In this document: positions 1-7,447 of the stretch, piece after piece | How positions within the stretch are numbered: the stretch's first letter is position 1 | Layout: the number at the start of each line of letters is the position of its first letter | Assembly (NCBI RefSeq): GCF_009827635.1 | Contig: NZ_WTYW01000002.1 | Span: 124,001 to 188,000, forward strand | Reading direction: 5' to 3' | DNA: 64,000 nt | Origin: Parapontixanthobacter aurantiacus | GTDB lineage: Bacteria > Pseudomonadota > Alphaproteobacteria > Sphingomonadales > Sphingomonadaceae | The notes under the pieces: generated by a model | Database searches by the model: none | Told to the model about the DNA's origin: nothing | The model's input: the letters and a program-made list of their open reading frames with translations, nothing else | Program-made: the position numbers and the translations under genes

Positions 1-483
1 GTTATCGTAATCTCGACCGTAACTGCCCATTCCTGCGCCGCCATAATAGCCGTAGTCGCTGCGGGTGCTGCCCATGTTCGGACCGCCATAATCGTCGCCC
101 CGGAAATAGGAATGCGAGCGATTGTCAAAGCGCGAACCTCTCGACGAGCCATAGCGCTGATTATCGCTGTCGTAGTCGTCGAACGGGTTGTAGTCGCGCT
201 CGTTGCCATAACGGTTTTGCGAACGTTGATAGCCGCCACTCATATTGTCGCCATATCCGCGGTTGCTGCTGCGACCGTAATCCGAGCGACCATAATTCGA
301 ACGACCATAATCGTCGTCGCGGTCGTTCATTTGCGAGCCGTAGGAGCCGCTACCGTAATTATCGTCGCCGTATTGCGAGTAATTACTGTCGCGGAACTGC
401 TCTTCCTGACGACCGCCGCCACGATATTCGCGATCATAACGGTCGTTTCTATCGTATTGCGATTGTCGGTTTCGGTTTGCCAT
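1..483 (-). CDS. Gly/Tyr/Asp/Arg-rich low-complexity protein, N-terminal part (runs off left edge)
   Basis: The reading frame opens at an ATG at 483 with a GGAGAAAG ribosome-binding site just upstream and stays open for 161 codons to the window edge. The product starts MANRNRQSQYDRNDRYD and is almost entirely Tyr, Gly, Arg, Asp, Asn and Ser, with repeated YGRSNYGRSDYGRSS and DYGR/DDYGG units; there is no signal peptide or membrane segment in the visible part. Sphingomonads carry similar repetitive hydrophilic proteins, some annotated as SWFGD-domain proteins with a folded C-terminal part, but that part would be outside the window. It is divergent from the helicase at 795. No function is assigned. 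The coding call rests on the ribosome-binding site, the uninterrupted frame and the coherent residue bias. Confidence 0.6.
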   Translation of the reverse strand, partial: MANRNRQSQYDRNDRYDREYRGGGRQEEQFRDSNYSQYGDDNYGSGSYGSQMNDRDDDYGRSNYGRSDYGRSSNRGYGDNMSGGYQRSQNRYGNERDYNPFDDYDSDNQRYGSSRGSRFDNRSHSYFRGDDYGGPNMGSTRSDYGYYGGAGMGSYGRDYDN

Positions 484-794
484 AATCTTTCTCCACCGCC
501 GCCAGAAGGGGACATACGCATCCCCGGCAGGCAGCGACGTATCCGGAAAGGCGCCCCTCAATTACTTGAGTAGTTAATTAACGAGCAGTCAGCGGTGATG
601 GTTGCACAGGTAGGCGCACTTGTGACGCGACTTGACGCAAAGTCCGCCTTCGGGTCCGTCCGAACATAAATAAATTATAAGTTTAAGCGGTTTAGATCAT
701 CAAGCTTCGCAGGCTGATGCAATTTAAACGACGCTGTTCTTCGTTCGGCCGGACTGTTTCATTTTTCGGTCCCGATCCTATTTGACAGGTTGAG
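484..794. other. Intergenic region between two divergent genes
   Basis: These 311 bases separate the divergent Gly/Tyr-rich gene and the helicase gene and should hold both promoters. The part around 661-690 is AT-rich (ataaataaattataag). A TTGACG at 632-637 has no convincing -10 box at normal spacing. No RNA gene, terminator or repeat was recognised. Confidence 0.4.
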
Positions 795-3263
795 ATGGAG
801 AAACGCGGCGTCCCACCCGAGATAGAGAGCTGGTTCGCCGGACGAGGCTGGCGCGTGAGGCGCCATCAGAGTGAGATGCTGGCCGCCGATGATGCGGGCA
901 GGCATGCTCTGCTTGTTGCCGATACCGGTGCAGGCAAAACACTTGCGGGCTTTCTTCCGACCCTAGCAGCGTTCACTCCTTCGCGGCTCGCGGACGAACC
1001 GCCGCCCGAGGGGCTTCATACGTTGTATGTATCGCCGCTCAAGGCGCTGGCTCACGATGTCCATCGCAACCTGGTCGTGCCCGTGGAAGAGATGGGGCTG
1101 CCCATGCGGATCGAGACGCGCAGCGGCGACACCCCGTCCGATCGCAAGAGGCGGCAGCGCGACCGGCCGCCACATGTTCTTATGACAACGCCGGAATCCC
1201 TGTCGCTCATGCTGGCCTATCCCGACAGTTTCAGCGTGTTCGGAGGACTGAAGCGCATCGTCATCGACGAGGTGCATGCTTTTGCCACCGGAAAGCGCGG
1301 GGACCTGCTCGCGCTGGCCCTGTCGCGTCTGCAAGCGATTGCGCCTGACCTGCGGCGCTCGGCCCTGTCGGCGACCGTCGCCAATCCGCAGGGTTTTCGC
1401 GAGTGGCTTGCCCCGTGGGGCGACATCGATGACGTCGCGTTGATCGATGGCGAGAAAGGGGCCGACCCTTCGGTCGAGATCCTGCTTCCCATCGAAGAGC
1501 GCGTTCCGTGGGGCGGTCACGCCGCGACCTGGGCCATTCCGCAAATTTACGAGCAGATAAAGGCGAACCGCACGACCCTGGTCTTCACCAATACGCGGTT
1601 CCTTGCCGAATACATTTTTCAGCACTTGTGGAACGCCAATGAGGACAACCTTCCGATCGGGGTTCATCACGGTTCGCTGTCGAAGGAGGCCCGCCGAAAG
1701 GTCGAGGGGGCAATGGCGCGCGGAGAACTGCGCGCGCTCGTCGCCACTGCGAGCCTCGATTTGGGGGTGGACTGGGGCGATATCGATCTCGTCATTCAAA
1801 TGGGAGCACCCAAGGGCTCTTCGCGCCTGCTCCAGCGAATTGGCCGTGCGAACCACCGGCTCGACCAGCCCAGCCATGCGCTGATCGTGCCGGGCAACCG
1901 TTTCGAATTTCTCGAAGCGATGGCCGCACAGGACGCAGTGAACGAGGGGCAACGCGACGGCGAGAGCTTTCGTCCCGGCGGACTCGACGTTCTGGCGCAA
2001 CACGTAATGGCCTGCGCCTGCGCCGCTGCGTTTGCCGAGGAAGAACTGTTGCAGGAAGTTCGTTCCAGTCTGGCCTATGCGTGGGTGGACGAAACTGCGT
2101 GGAAACGCGTCCTCGCCTATGTGTCGAACGGGGGATATGCGCTTAAGGCCTATGACCGGTTCCGCCGCATCGTGCGGGAGGTCGGCAAGGACGGTGTCGC
2201 ACGCTGGCGCCTGTCGCATCCCGAACAGGCAGTGAGACATCGGCTCAATGCCGGTATCATCATCGATAGCGAGATGTTGCAGGTGCGCTTCCGGAACGGG
2301 CGCTCGCTCGGCAAGATAGAGGAGCGGTTTGCGGCGTCTCTGGCGCCGGGCGACACGTTCAGCTTCGCCGGAATGAGCCTCGAGGTCGAACAGCTCAAGG
2401 ACATGGACGTGGTTGTGCGCGCTTCGAGCAAGGCGGCCATGATCCCTTCTTATGGGGGTGCGCGTATGCCCATTACGGCTCACCTTGCGGACCGCGTTCG
2501 CGAAATGCTGGTGGATCGGGCGGGATGGGCTCGTTTCCCGGACGATGTGAGAGAATGGCTCGAAGTGCAGGACTATCGCAGCCAGATGCCGGGACCGGGG
2601 CAACTGCTCGTCGAAAGCTTCCCGCATCACGAGCGGCACTACTCGGTTTACTACACTTTCGAGGGGTGGAACGCGAACCAGTCGCTTGGGATGCTGATTA
2701 CCCGGCGAATGGAAGATATGGATCTCAGACCTGGCGGCTTCGTCGCCAACGACTACGCTCTTGGCGTCTGGGGTCTGCGACCGGTCACCGATCCAGCGCC
2801 CCTGCTCTCACCGGAAATTCTGCAGGACGAGTTCATCGAATGGGTTCAGAGCTCGCACCTTCTCCGGCGAGCTTTCCGCGAGGTCGCCGTCATCGGCGGA
2901 CTGGTCGAGCGCCAGCAGCCGGGTCGGCGCAAGACCGGGAAACAGGTCACTTTCTCGACAGATCTGATCTACGATGTGTTGCGCAAGTACGAGCCCGATC
3001 ATGTGTTGCTGGAAGCCGCATGGGCTGATGCACGCACGAGCATGACGGATGTCGGCCGTTTGGCAAACGTGCTGGAGCGGGCCGAACGCGAACTCGTTCA
3101 CGTGCAACTCGAGCGGGTTAGCCCGCTGGCAGTCCCGGTGCTCGTCATGATCGGGCGGGAACGGACACCGGAAGGCTCGGTTGACGACGACCTTCTGATC
3201 GAAGCGGAGAGCATGGCTTCGGCTGCCATGCGACTGGACGAGCGGGAGGAAGAGGCGGACTAG
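795..3263 (+). CDS. Ligase-associated DEXH-box DNA helicase (Lhr-like)
   Basis: This 822-residue superfamily 2 helicase would unwind nucleic acid with ATP. Visible motifs are Walker A ADTGAGKT at residues 42-49, the DEVH box at 158-161, motif III SALSAT near 189 and the motif VI sequence QRIGRANHR about 350 residues in. A long C-terminal Lhr-type region follows the RecA-like domains. Length and layout match the DEXH_lig_assoc family, which in many bacteria sits with an ATP-dependent DNA ligase, an exonuclease and a phosphoesterase in a DNA-repair cassette. None of those partners is next to it: the flanks are a low-complexity gene and the tonB operon. The ATG at 795 follows an AGGTTGAG site. 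The family call is firm; the exact repair role is inferred from relatives. Confidence 0.9.
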   Translation: MEKRGVPPEIESWFAGRGWRVRRHQSEMLAADDAGRHALLVADTGAGKTLAGFLPTLAAFTPSRLADEPPPEGLHTLYVSPLKALAHDVHRNLVVPVEEMGLPMRIETRSGDTPSDRKRRQRDRPPHVLMTTPESLSLMLAYPDSFSVFGGLKRIVIDEVHAFATGKRGDLLALALSRLQAIAPDLRRSALSATVANPQGFREWLAPWGDIDDVALIDGEKGADPSVEILLPIEERVPWGGHAATWAIPQIYEQIKANRTTLVFTNTRFLAEYIFQHLWNANEDNLPIGVHHGSLSKEARRKVEGAMARGELRALVATASLDLGVDWGDIDLVIQMGAPKGSSRLLQRIGRANHRLDQPSHALIVPGNRFEFLEAMAAQDAVNEGQRDGESFRPGGLDVLAQHVMACACAAAFAEEELLQEVRSSLAYAWVDETAWKRVLAYVSNGGYALKAYDRFRRIVREVGKDGVARWRLSHPEQAVRHRLNAGIIIDSEMLQVRFRNGRSLGKIEERFAASLAPGDTFSFAGMSLEVEQLKDMDVVVRASSKAAMIPSYGGARMPITAHLADRVREMLVDRAGWARFPDDVREWLEVQDYRSQMPGPGQLLVESFPHHERHYSVYYTFEGWNANQSLGMLITRRMEDMDLRPGGFVANDYALGVWGLRPVTDPAPLLSPEILQDEFIEWVQSSHLLRRAFREVAVIGGLVERQQPGRRKTGKQVTFSTDLIYDVLRKYEPDHVLLEAAWADARTSMTDVGRLANVLERAERELVHVQLERVSPLAVPVLVMIGRERTPEGSVDDDLLIEAESMASAAMRLDEREEEAD

Positions 3264-3363
3264 TTCTGTGGTTTTCGCAAACTAAGCCGCATCAGGAGGC
3301 CCATGCCAGAATGCATGACGCTGTCTTCCTGCTAATTGCAATAATGCCAAAGCGTTGGGCATG

Positions 3364-3394
3364 AAAAAGGGGGTGGATCGCTCCGCCCCCTTTT
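3364..3394. terminator. Bidirectional Rho-independent terminator
   Basis: The arms GGGGGTGGA and TCCGCCCCC pair over 9 positions with one G-T pair and a four-base loop, flanked by AAAAA on the left and TTTT on the right. It lies between the helicase stop and the exbD stop, which converge here, and can serve both strands. The minus direction, ending the tonB operon, has the longer T run. Confidence 0.85.
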
Positions 3395-3416
3395 GATTGT
3401 TCAAACGATGGTTTGA

Positions 3417-3875
3417 CTATCCGCCGATCGGGTTAGCCGGACCGCCCGTACCGAACGAACGATACTTCTCGTTCCCGACGAAGCCGAATGCGGTCACCCC
3501 GGAACCCTTGATGATGTTCAGCACCCGGATGGACTTGTCGTAACTAGCCAGCGCCTCCGGTTCGAACTGAAGTTCGGGCTGCGGTTCGATGTTGAGAGTA
3601 AGCTGGAGATTTCGCAGCAGCTCGCCTTCATTGACCGTCTCTCCGTTCCAGAGAATCTGATCGTCCGGCGTAAGGACGACCTTGTTCTGAATCGGATCGA
3701 TCTCCTGTTCAGGAGGGTTGGGATTGGGAACCGGCAGATCGATATCGACTGAGTTGGTGGCTACCGGGATGGTGATGATGAACATGATGAGGAGAACGAG
3801 CATGACGTCGATGAGCGGCGTCGTGTTCATTTCCATCATCGGCGAACCATCGTCCTTGCCGCCTGACATTGCCAT
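3417..3875 (-). CDS. exbD: ExbD/TolR biopolymer transport protein (second copy)
   Basis: This 152-residue protein has the ExbD plan: a short cytoplasmic start, one membrane helix at about residues 20-42 and a periplasmic domain. The helix begins NTTPLIDVMLVLLIMF, whose Asp is the conserved residue of the ExbB-ExbD proton path. It is the last gene of a minus-strand operon of four, 33 bases after the first exbD, and is followed by the terminator at 3364-3394. With ExbB and TonB it would transmit proton-motive force to outer-membrane TonB-dependent receptors. Two exbD genes in tandem are known from xanthomonads and several alphaproteobacteria. The two copies share the helix but differ strongly in their periplasmic halves, so they are unlikely to be simply redundant. 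Confidence 0.93.
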   Translation of the reverse strand: MAMSGGKDDGSPMMEMNTTPLIDVMLVLLIMFIITIPVATNSVDIDLPVPNPNPPEQEIDPIQNKVVLTPDDQILWNGETVNEGELLRNLQLTLNIEPQPELQFEPEALASYDKSIRVLNIIKGSGVTAFGFVGNEKYRSFGTGGPANPIGG

Positions 3876-3908
3876 TTTGGGTACTCCTGCTTGAACTCTA
3901 GACGGCGC

Positions 3909-4442
3909 TTAACCGTTCGGATCGACCGGGTTCGAAATGAAGCCGACTGTCGGATAACCTGCGGTTTGCACGTTGAAGATCGTACCGGCCACGCACTGCC
4001 AAGGCGCATCGACGTCGGCACGAATGTGAACTTGTGGGATGAGTTCGGGTTCTGCGCGAATTGCGTCGACACCGCCGGCACGCTCGACAATCGTTTCGAG
4101 GCGGTTGAACGCACGATCGTAAAGCTCTTCCGAAGTCACCGGCGAAATATTGTTGAAATAGACGCGGCATTCGCCGGTCCGCGAAGCTCCGGTATATCCG
4201 GGTTCGCCAGCGCTGCGTCCGGCTTCATCCGTGGTGCTGACTGTCAGAAGAAGGTTTTCGACCTTGTCCTTCGACTCCACCGTTTCGAGGACCGGCAGTT
4301 CGAGTTCGTCGATCTGCTGGATCGCGACGGGGACCGCGATCAGGAAGATGATCAGCAGCACGAGCATCACGTCCACCAGCGGTGTCGTATTGATGTCCGA
4401 CATCGGCGTTTCTGCGCCGCCGCCTCCTGAGGATATTGCCAT
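3909..4442 (-). CDS. exbD: ExbD/TolR biopolymer transport protein (first copy)
   Basis: The product is 177 residues with an N-terminal Gly-rich stretch, then INTTPLVDVMLVLLIIF, which is the membrane helix with the essential Asp, and a periplasmic domain of about 130 residues. It lies 89 bases downstream of exbB and 33 bases before the second exbD on the same strand. The periplasmic part is longer than in the second copy and contains two Cys residues, which could form a disulfide. It would work with ExbB and TonB in energising receptors in the outer membrane. The family assignment is clear; how the two ExbD proteins divide the work is not shown by the sequence. Confidence 0.93.
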   Translation of the reverse strand: MAISSGGGGAETPMSDINTTPLVDVMLVLLIIFLIAVPVAIQQIDELELPVLETVESKDKVENLLLTVSTTDEAGRSAGEPGYTGASRTGECRVYFNNISPVTSEELYDRAFNRLETIVERAGGVDAIRAEPELIPQVHIRADVDAPWQCVAGTIFNVQTAGYPTVGFISNPVDPNG

Positions 4443-4531
4443 TTCGTGTTCCTAGTCTTGAATGTCTGAGCGAAAGTCGGACCTCCCGTCCGGTCGTCAC
4501 CGACCGGACGGGAGCCTGCCAATCGCTGTTA

Positions 4532-5368
4532 TTACCGCTTTGGCGGCGTCGTCGGCTTCGTCGCCGTCGAAGTCGTCGCGGTAGCGCTTACCGGCTTGGC
4601 GGTCGTGGAGCCGGTGGCCGGTGCCGTACGCGCAGCCTTCCCGGACTGCTGCGTCGATGCCGGAGCCATCGTGTTCGGACGAACCGCGCCCTTGGAGTTG
4701 ATGTTCGCAAGGATGTCGGTCGAGAAACCGCTCATCAGTTCGGCGATGCGCTTGTTGCGAGCCTGCAGCCAGTTATACGCCAGCACGGCCGGAACCGCGA
4801 CGAGCAGGCCGATAGCGGTCATGATGAGCGCTTCGCCGACCGGACCGGCAACCTTGTCGATCGATGCCGACCCGGCGATGCCGATCTTGATGAGTGCCCG
4901 GTAAATACCGATAACCGTACCGAGGAGGCCAACGAACGGGGCCGTTGCGCCAACCGATGCGAGGAACGGAAGGCCGCCTGCCAGCTTCGAGTTGATCGAG
5001 GCTTCGGAGCGAGCGAGCGATCCGTGCAGCCAGTCATGCGCTTCCATGCTGTCGGTCATCTTGCCGTGCTGGTCTTCGGCTGCGACGGCATCGTCGACGA
5101 GTTGGCGCCAAGCGCTGTCCTTCTCGAGCTTGGTGGCGCCTTCCTTGATGGAATTCGCTCTCCAGAAGCTGGTGCGCACGGCTTTGTACTGGTTGAAAAC
5201 CTTACGCTGCTCGAAATATTTCGTGATCAGGATGTAGAACGATCCCACCGACATGATGACGAGAACGGCGAGAATGGACCAGGCGATCGGGCCGCCTTCT
5301 TCCATCGCCTGTACGAAGCCGAAGGCATTCTCGGGCGCATCGGCTGATGCAATAAGGTGTAGTAACAT
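4532..5368 (-). CDS. exbB: ExbB (MotA/TolQ/ExbB proton channel family)
   Basis: The 278-residue product has an early membrane helix (AWSILAVLVIMSVGSFYILI, about 28-48) and two further helices in the second half, one containing GLLGTVIGIY and one containing IGLLVAVPAVLAYNW, which is the standard ExbB topology. It ends in an Ala/Thr/Pro-rich tail of about 50 residues (repeats of TATTST type), longer than usual. It forms the proton channel with ExbD and powers TonB. It is second in the operon, 64 bases after tonB, with no terminator in between. The start at the ATG at 5368 is assumed; no other start fits the first helix better. Confidence 0.93.
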   Translation of the reverse strand: MLLHLIASADAPENAFGFVQAMEEGGPIAWSILAVLVIMSVGSFYILITKYFEQRKVFNQYKAVRTSFWRANSIKEGATKLEKDSAWRQLVDDAVAAEDQHGKMTDSMEAHDWLHGSLARSEASINSKLAGGLPFLASVGATAPFVGLLGTVIGIYRALIKIGIAGSASIDKVAGPVGEALIMTAIGLLVAVPAVLAYNWLQARNKRIAELMSGFSTDILANINSKGAVRPNTMAPASTQQSGKAARTAPATGSTTAKPVSATATTSTATKPTTPPKR

Positions 5369-5432
5369 TGGCAGTTGTCCTCTTCAGATATTCGTTGCTG
5401 TCCGGGGGCGCACCCAACCGGATATATGTCCG

Positions 5433-6119
5433 TTAATTCAACTGATAAACGATTCTCGTCGCCCAGCTTCCGGTGATCGGATTGCCCGCATCATTCAGAG
5501 CCGGCTCGAACCTGGCGTAACGAGTGATGTCGCGGCAGGCGGCATCGTCGAGAATGCTCGAACCGCTCGAACTCGTCACGCTGCAGCTCGCTACTCGGCC
5601 ATTCGGGCCCACGGATACGCGCAGTCCGACCGTTCCTTCCGCTTCCTCGCGAATGGCGCGAGACGGATAATTTTCGATGATCTGTCGCGTCCAGCGAGCC
5701 TGGTTGTCAGGGCGGACTCCGCGCGCCTGAGACGGCGGGGGTGGGGGTGGCGGCGGCGCAGGGGGCGGCCCAGCCGGTGCCGGCGGCAAGGCGATCGGAG
5801 AGACCGGTGCCCGCGGCGGAATGTTCGTCTGCGTCCGGATCGGAGGCGGCGTCGTCGATACGTTGATCGGCGGCGGCGGAGCGACCGGCGGAGGCGGAGC
5901 CGTATCCTGCGGCTGCGGTTCGGGGGGCGGGGGCTCCTCTTCGGGCTCGGGCGGCGGGGGCTCGTCCACATCGACGGTCGTAACGCGCTCAACCACCTTC
6001 TTCGCCGCTTCGAAAGCGAGGCCGGTGACGAGCGTGTAACCTATGACAATGTGAATGAGTGCAACGAGTATGAGCGCAATAATGCGATTGCTGCTCATCT
6101 GTTGGTCTGCATAGGCCAT
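5433..6119 (-). CDS. tonB: TonB energy transducer
   Basis: The protein has 228 residues. A single N-terminal membrane anchor (about 13-33, IIALILVALIHIVIGYTLV) is followed by a Pro/Glu-rich spacer of nearly 100 residues with long PPPP runs and a C-terminal TonB domain from about 140 (ENYPSRAIREEAEGTVGLR, then RFEPALN). The domain contacts the TonB box of outer-membrane receptors, and the spacer reaches across the periplasm. It heads the operon tonB-exbB-exbD-exbD, so the whole energising complex is made from one transcript. The domain contains two Cys (SCSV and AACRD) that could pair. In a sphingomonad, with its many TonB-dependent receptors, this is probably a main system. Confidence 0.95.
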   Translation of the reverse strand: MAYADQQMSSNRIIALILVALIHIVIGYTLVTGLAFEAAKKVVERVTTVDVDEPPPPEPEEEPPPPEPQPQDTAPPPPVAPPPPINVSTTPPPIRTQTNIPPRAPVSPIALPPAPAGPPPAPPPPPPPPSQARGVRPDNQARWTRQIIENYPSRAIREEAEGTVGLRVSVGPNGRVASCSVTSSSGSSILDDAACRDITRYARFEPALNDAGNPITGSWATRIVYQLN

Positions 6120-6488
6120 TCGGTCGCATCACTCCATTTGATCTCAAACCGCCGGTTGGGCCAGCGGTCGGTCGAACGTATCAAATCCTCGTGGATTTGC
6201 CTACGTTAACTTCTTTTGAACCATGTATGAGACATGACTTGATGGATTTTCACGGATTTGACGGACCATACCCGCAATGGTTCCCAAGCCTGCCCTTTTC
6301 CATGGCATTTGCCGAGGTTACGCTGTCTCACGCCCTCGGTCGGACGGGTTTCTAGCCAGCTTGTTTGAACCGCGCAAACCCTTTGTCAATTCAGCCCCAA
6401 TTCAGTGCATTCGGGCTGGAACGGTGCGACAAACCGAAGATTGGGTATTGCAAGCCCTGTTCCTGTTTTTGAAGAAAGGCCAGCACAC
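6120..6488. promoter_or_regulatory. Divergent intergenic region upstream of tonB with inverted repeat
   Basis: This 369-base stretch lies between tonB (minus) and the secreted protein gene (plus). It holds a perfect 7-base inverted repeat, CAAATCC-tcgt-GGATTTG, at 6182-6199, about 65 bases upstream of the tonB start. The hexamer GGATTT recurs at 6244 and 6254. The repeat could be an operator or a leader hairpin of the tonB transcript. It does not resemble a 19-base Fur box. The remainder shows short open frames but no convincing gene. Confidence 0.4.
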
Positions 6489-7331
6489 GTGGCGCTGAAA
6501 CGATCGAAAGCTTTCCTTTGCACTCTTGCTGCCTGCGCGCTGGCGTCGGGCGGCGCTTTTGCGCAAGAGGCTGCGCCACTGCGCGACAATGGTCCGACTT
6601 ATGCAGATCTGGTCGATCTTGCAGAGGCCGCGCCGATGGTCATCCGGGCGACCGTCCGCAACCAGGTAGCGCTGAAGCCGGAACGCGCTGGCAATGTCGC
6701 TCCCGGCCATGCCCGCCTCTATGTCGAAGCGCGCACGAACAGCCTCATCTCGGGCAACGTGCCGATCGGGGAGAACCTCAAATATCTCGTCGACGTGCCG
6801 CTGCAGGAAAACGGCAAGCCGCCGAAGCTGAAGAAACAGGACGTCATCCTGTTCGCGCGCACGGTGCCGGGCCGCCTCTCGGAAATACAACTGGTCGATC
6901 CGCGCGCTCAATTCCGTTGGAGCCAAGGTTTCGAGGATCGTCTCCGACCGGTTCTTGCCGAGACAGTCGCTGCCGACAAGCCGCCGGTCGTGACCGGTAT
7001 CCAGGATGCCCTTTCCGTCGAAGGCAATCTGGTCGGCGAATCGGAAACGCAATTGTTCCTCGAGACAGAAGGTGACCAGCCAGCCTCCATCACTGTATTG
7101 CGCCGTCCGGGACAGCCGCCGGAGTGGGGCGTTTCCTGGACGGAGATCGTCGATCAATCCGCCGCTCCGATCGCGCGCAATACGCTGGAATGGTATCGCC
7201 TCGCTTGTTTCCTGCCAGCGACGCTACCGGCTGACGCCATCCTGTCGAGCGATGGTCGGACCCGCGCCCGCGCCACACAGGACTATCGCTTTGTCATGGA
7301 GCAGCTCGGACCCTGCCCACGTACGCGCTAG
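6489..7331 (+). CDS. Secreted protein of unknown function
   Basis: The most likely start is the GTG at 6489, because GAAAGG lies nine bases upstream and the product then begins with a clean signal peptide (VALKRSKAFLCTLAACALA, cleavage likely after GGAFAQ). This gives 280 residues; an ATG at 6405 would put 28 unlikely residues in front. The mature protein has no membrane helix and no catalytic motif that I recognise. It carries two Cys near the C-terminus (RLACFLP and LGPCPRTR). It stands alone on the plus strand, 116 bases before hom, and reads like a conserved periplasmic protein of sphingomonads. No function is proposed. Confidence 0.75.
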   Translation: MALKRSKAFLCTLAACALASGGAFAQEAAPLRDNGPTYADLVDLAEAAPMVIRATVRNQVALKPERAGNVAPGHARLYVEARTNSLISGNVPIGENLKYLVDVPLQENGKPPKLKKQDVILFARTVPGRLSEIQLVDPRAQFRWSQGFEDRLRPVLAETVAADKPPVVTGIQDALSVEGNLVGESETQLFLETEGDQPASITVLRRPGQPPEWGVSWTEIVDQSAAPIARNTLEWYRLACFLPATLPADAILSSDGRTRARATQDYRFVMEQLGPCPRTR

Positions 7332-7447
7332 CATCTGGCTGGCTGCGCTTATCGGCCGTCAATCGTAGCTTACGCCCGCCAAAGGCATTTTACGTGCCGT
7401 CAAGCCAAGCTTTCGGCTAGGCGCTGCGGTGGAAAGGGGGCGGCAGG

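Noticed and set aside
112-573. Open frame on the plus strand of 153 codons
   Set aside because: It is antisense to the Tyr/Gly-rich gene at 1-483. Its Val/Ala/Ile-rich product is what the reverse of Tyr/Asp/Asn codons yields, and it lacks a ribosome-binding site.
963-2639. Antisense frame of 558 codons inside the helicase gene
   Set aside because: Long reverse frames are common in GC-rich codon-biased genes; the helicase on the plus strand has intact motifs and the antisense product resembles nothing.
5695-5970. Repetitive GGCGGCGG stretch near tonB
   Set aside because: It is the proline-rich periplasmic spacer of TonB read from the other strand.
6277-6498. Open frame of 73 codons upstream of the secreted protein
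   Set aside because: No ribosome-binding site, no recognisable product and overlap with the start of the better supported gene at 6489.
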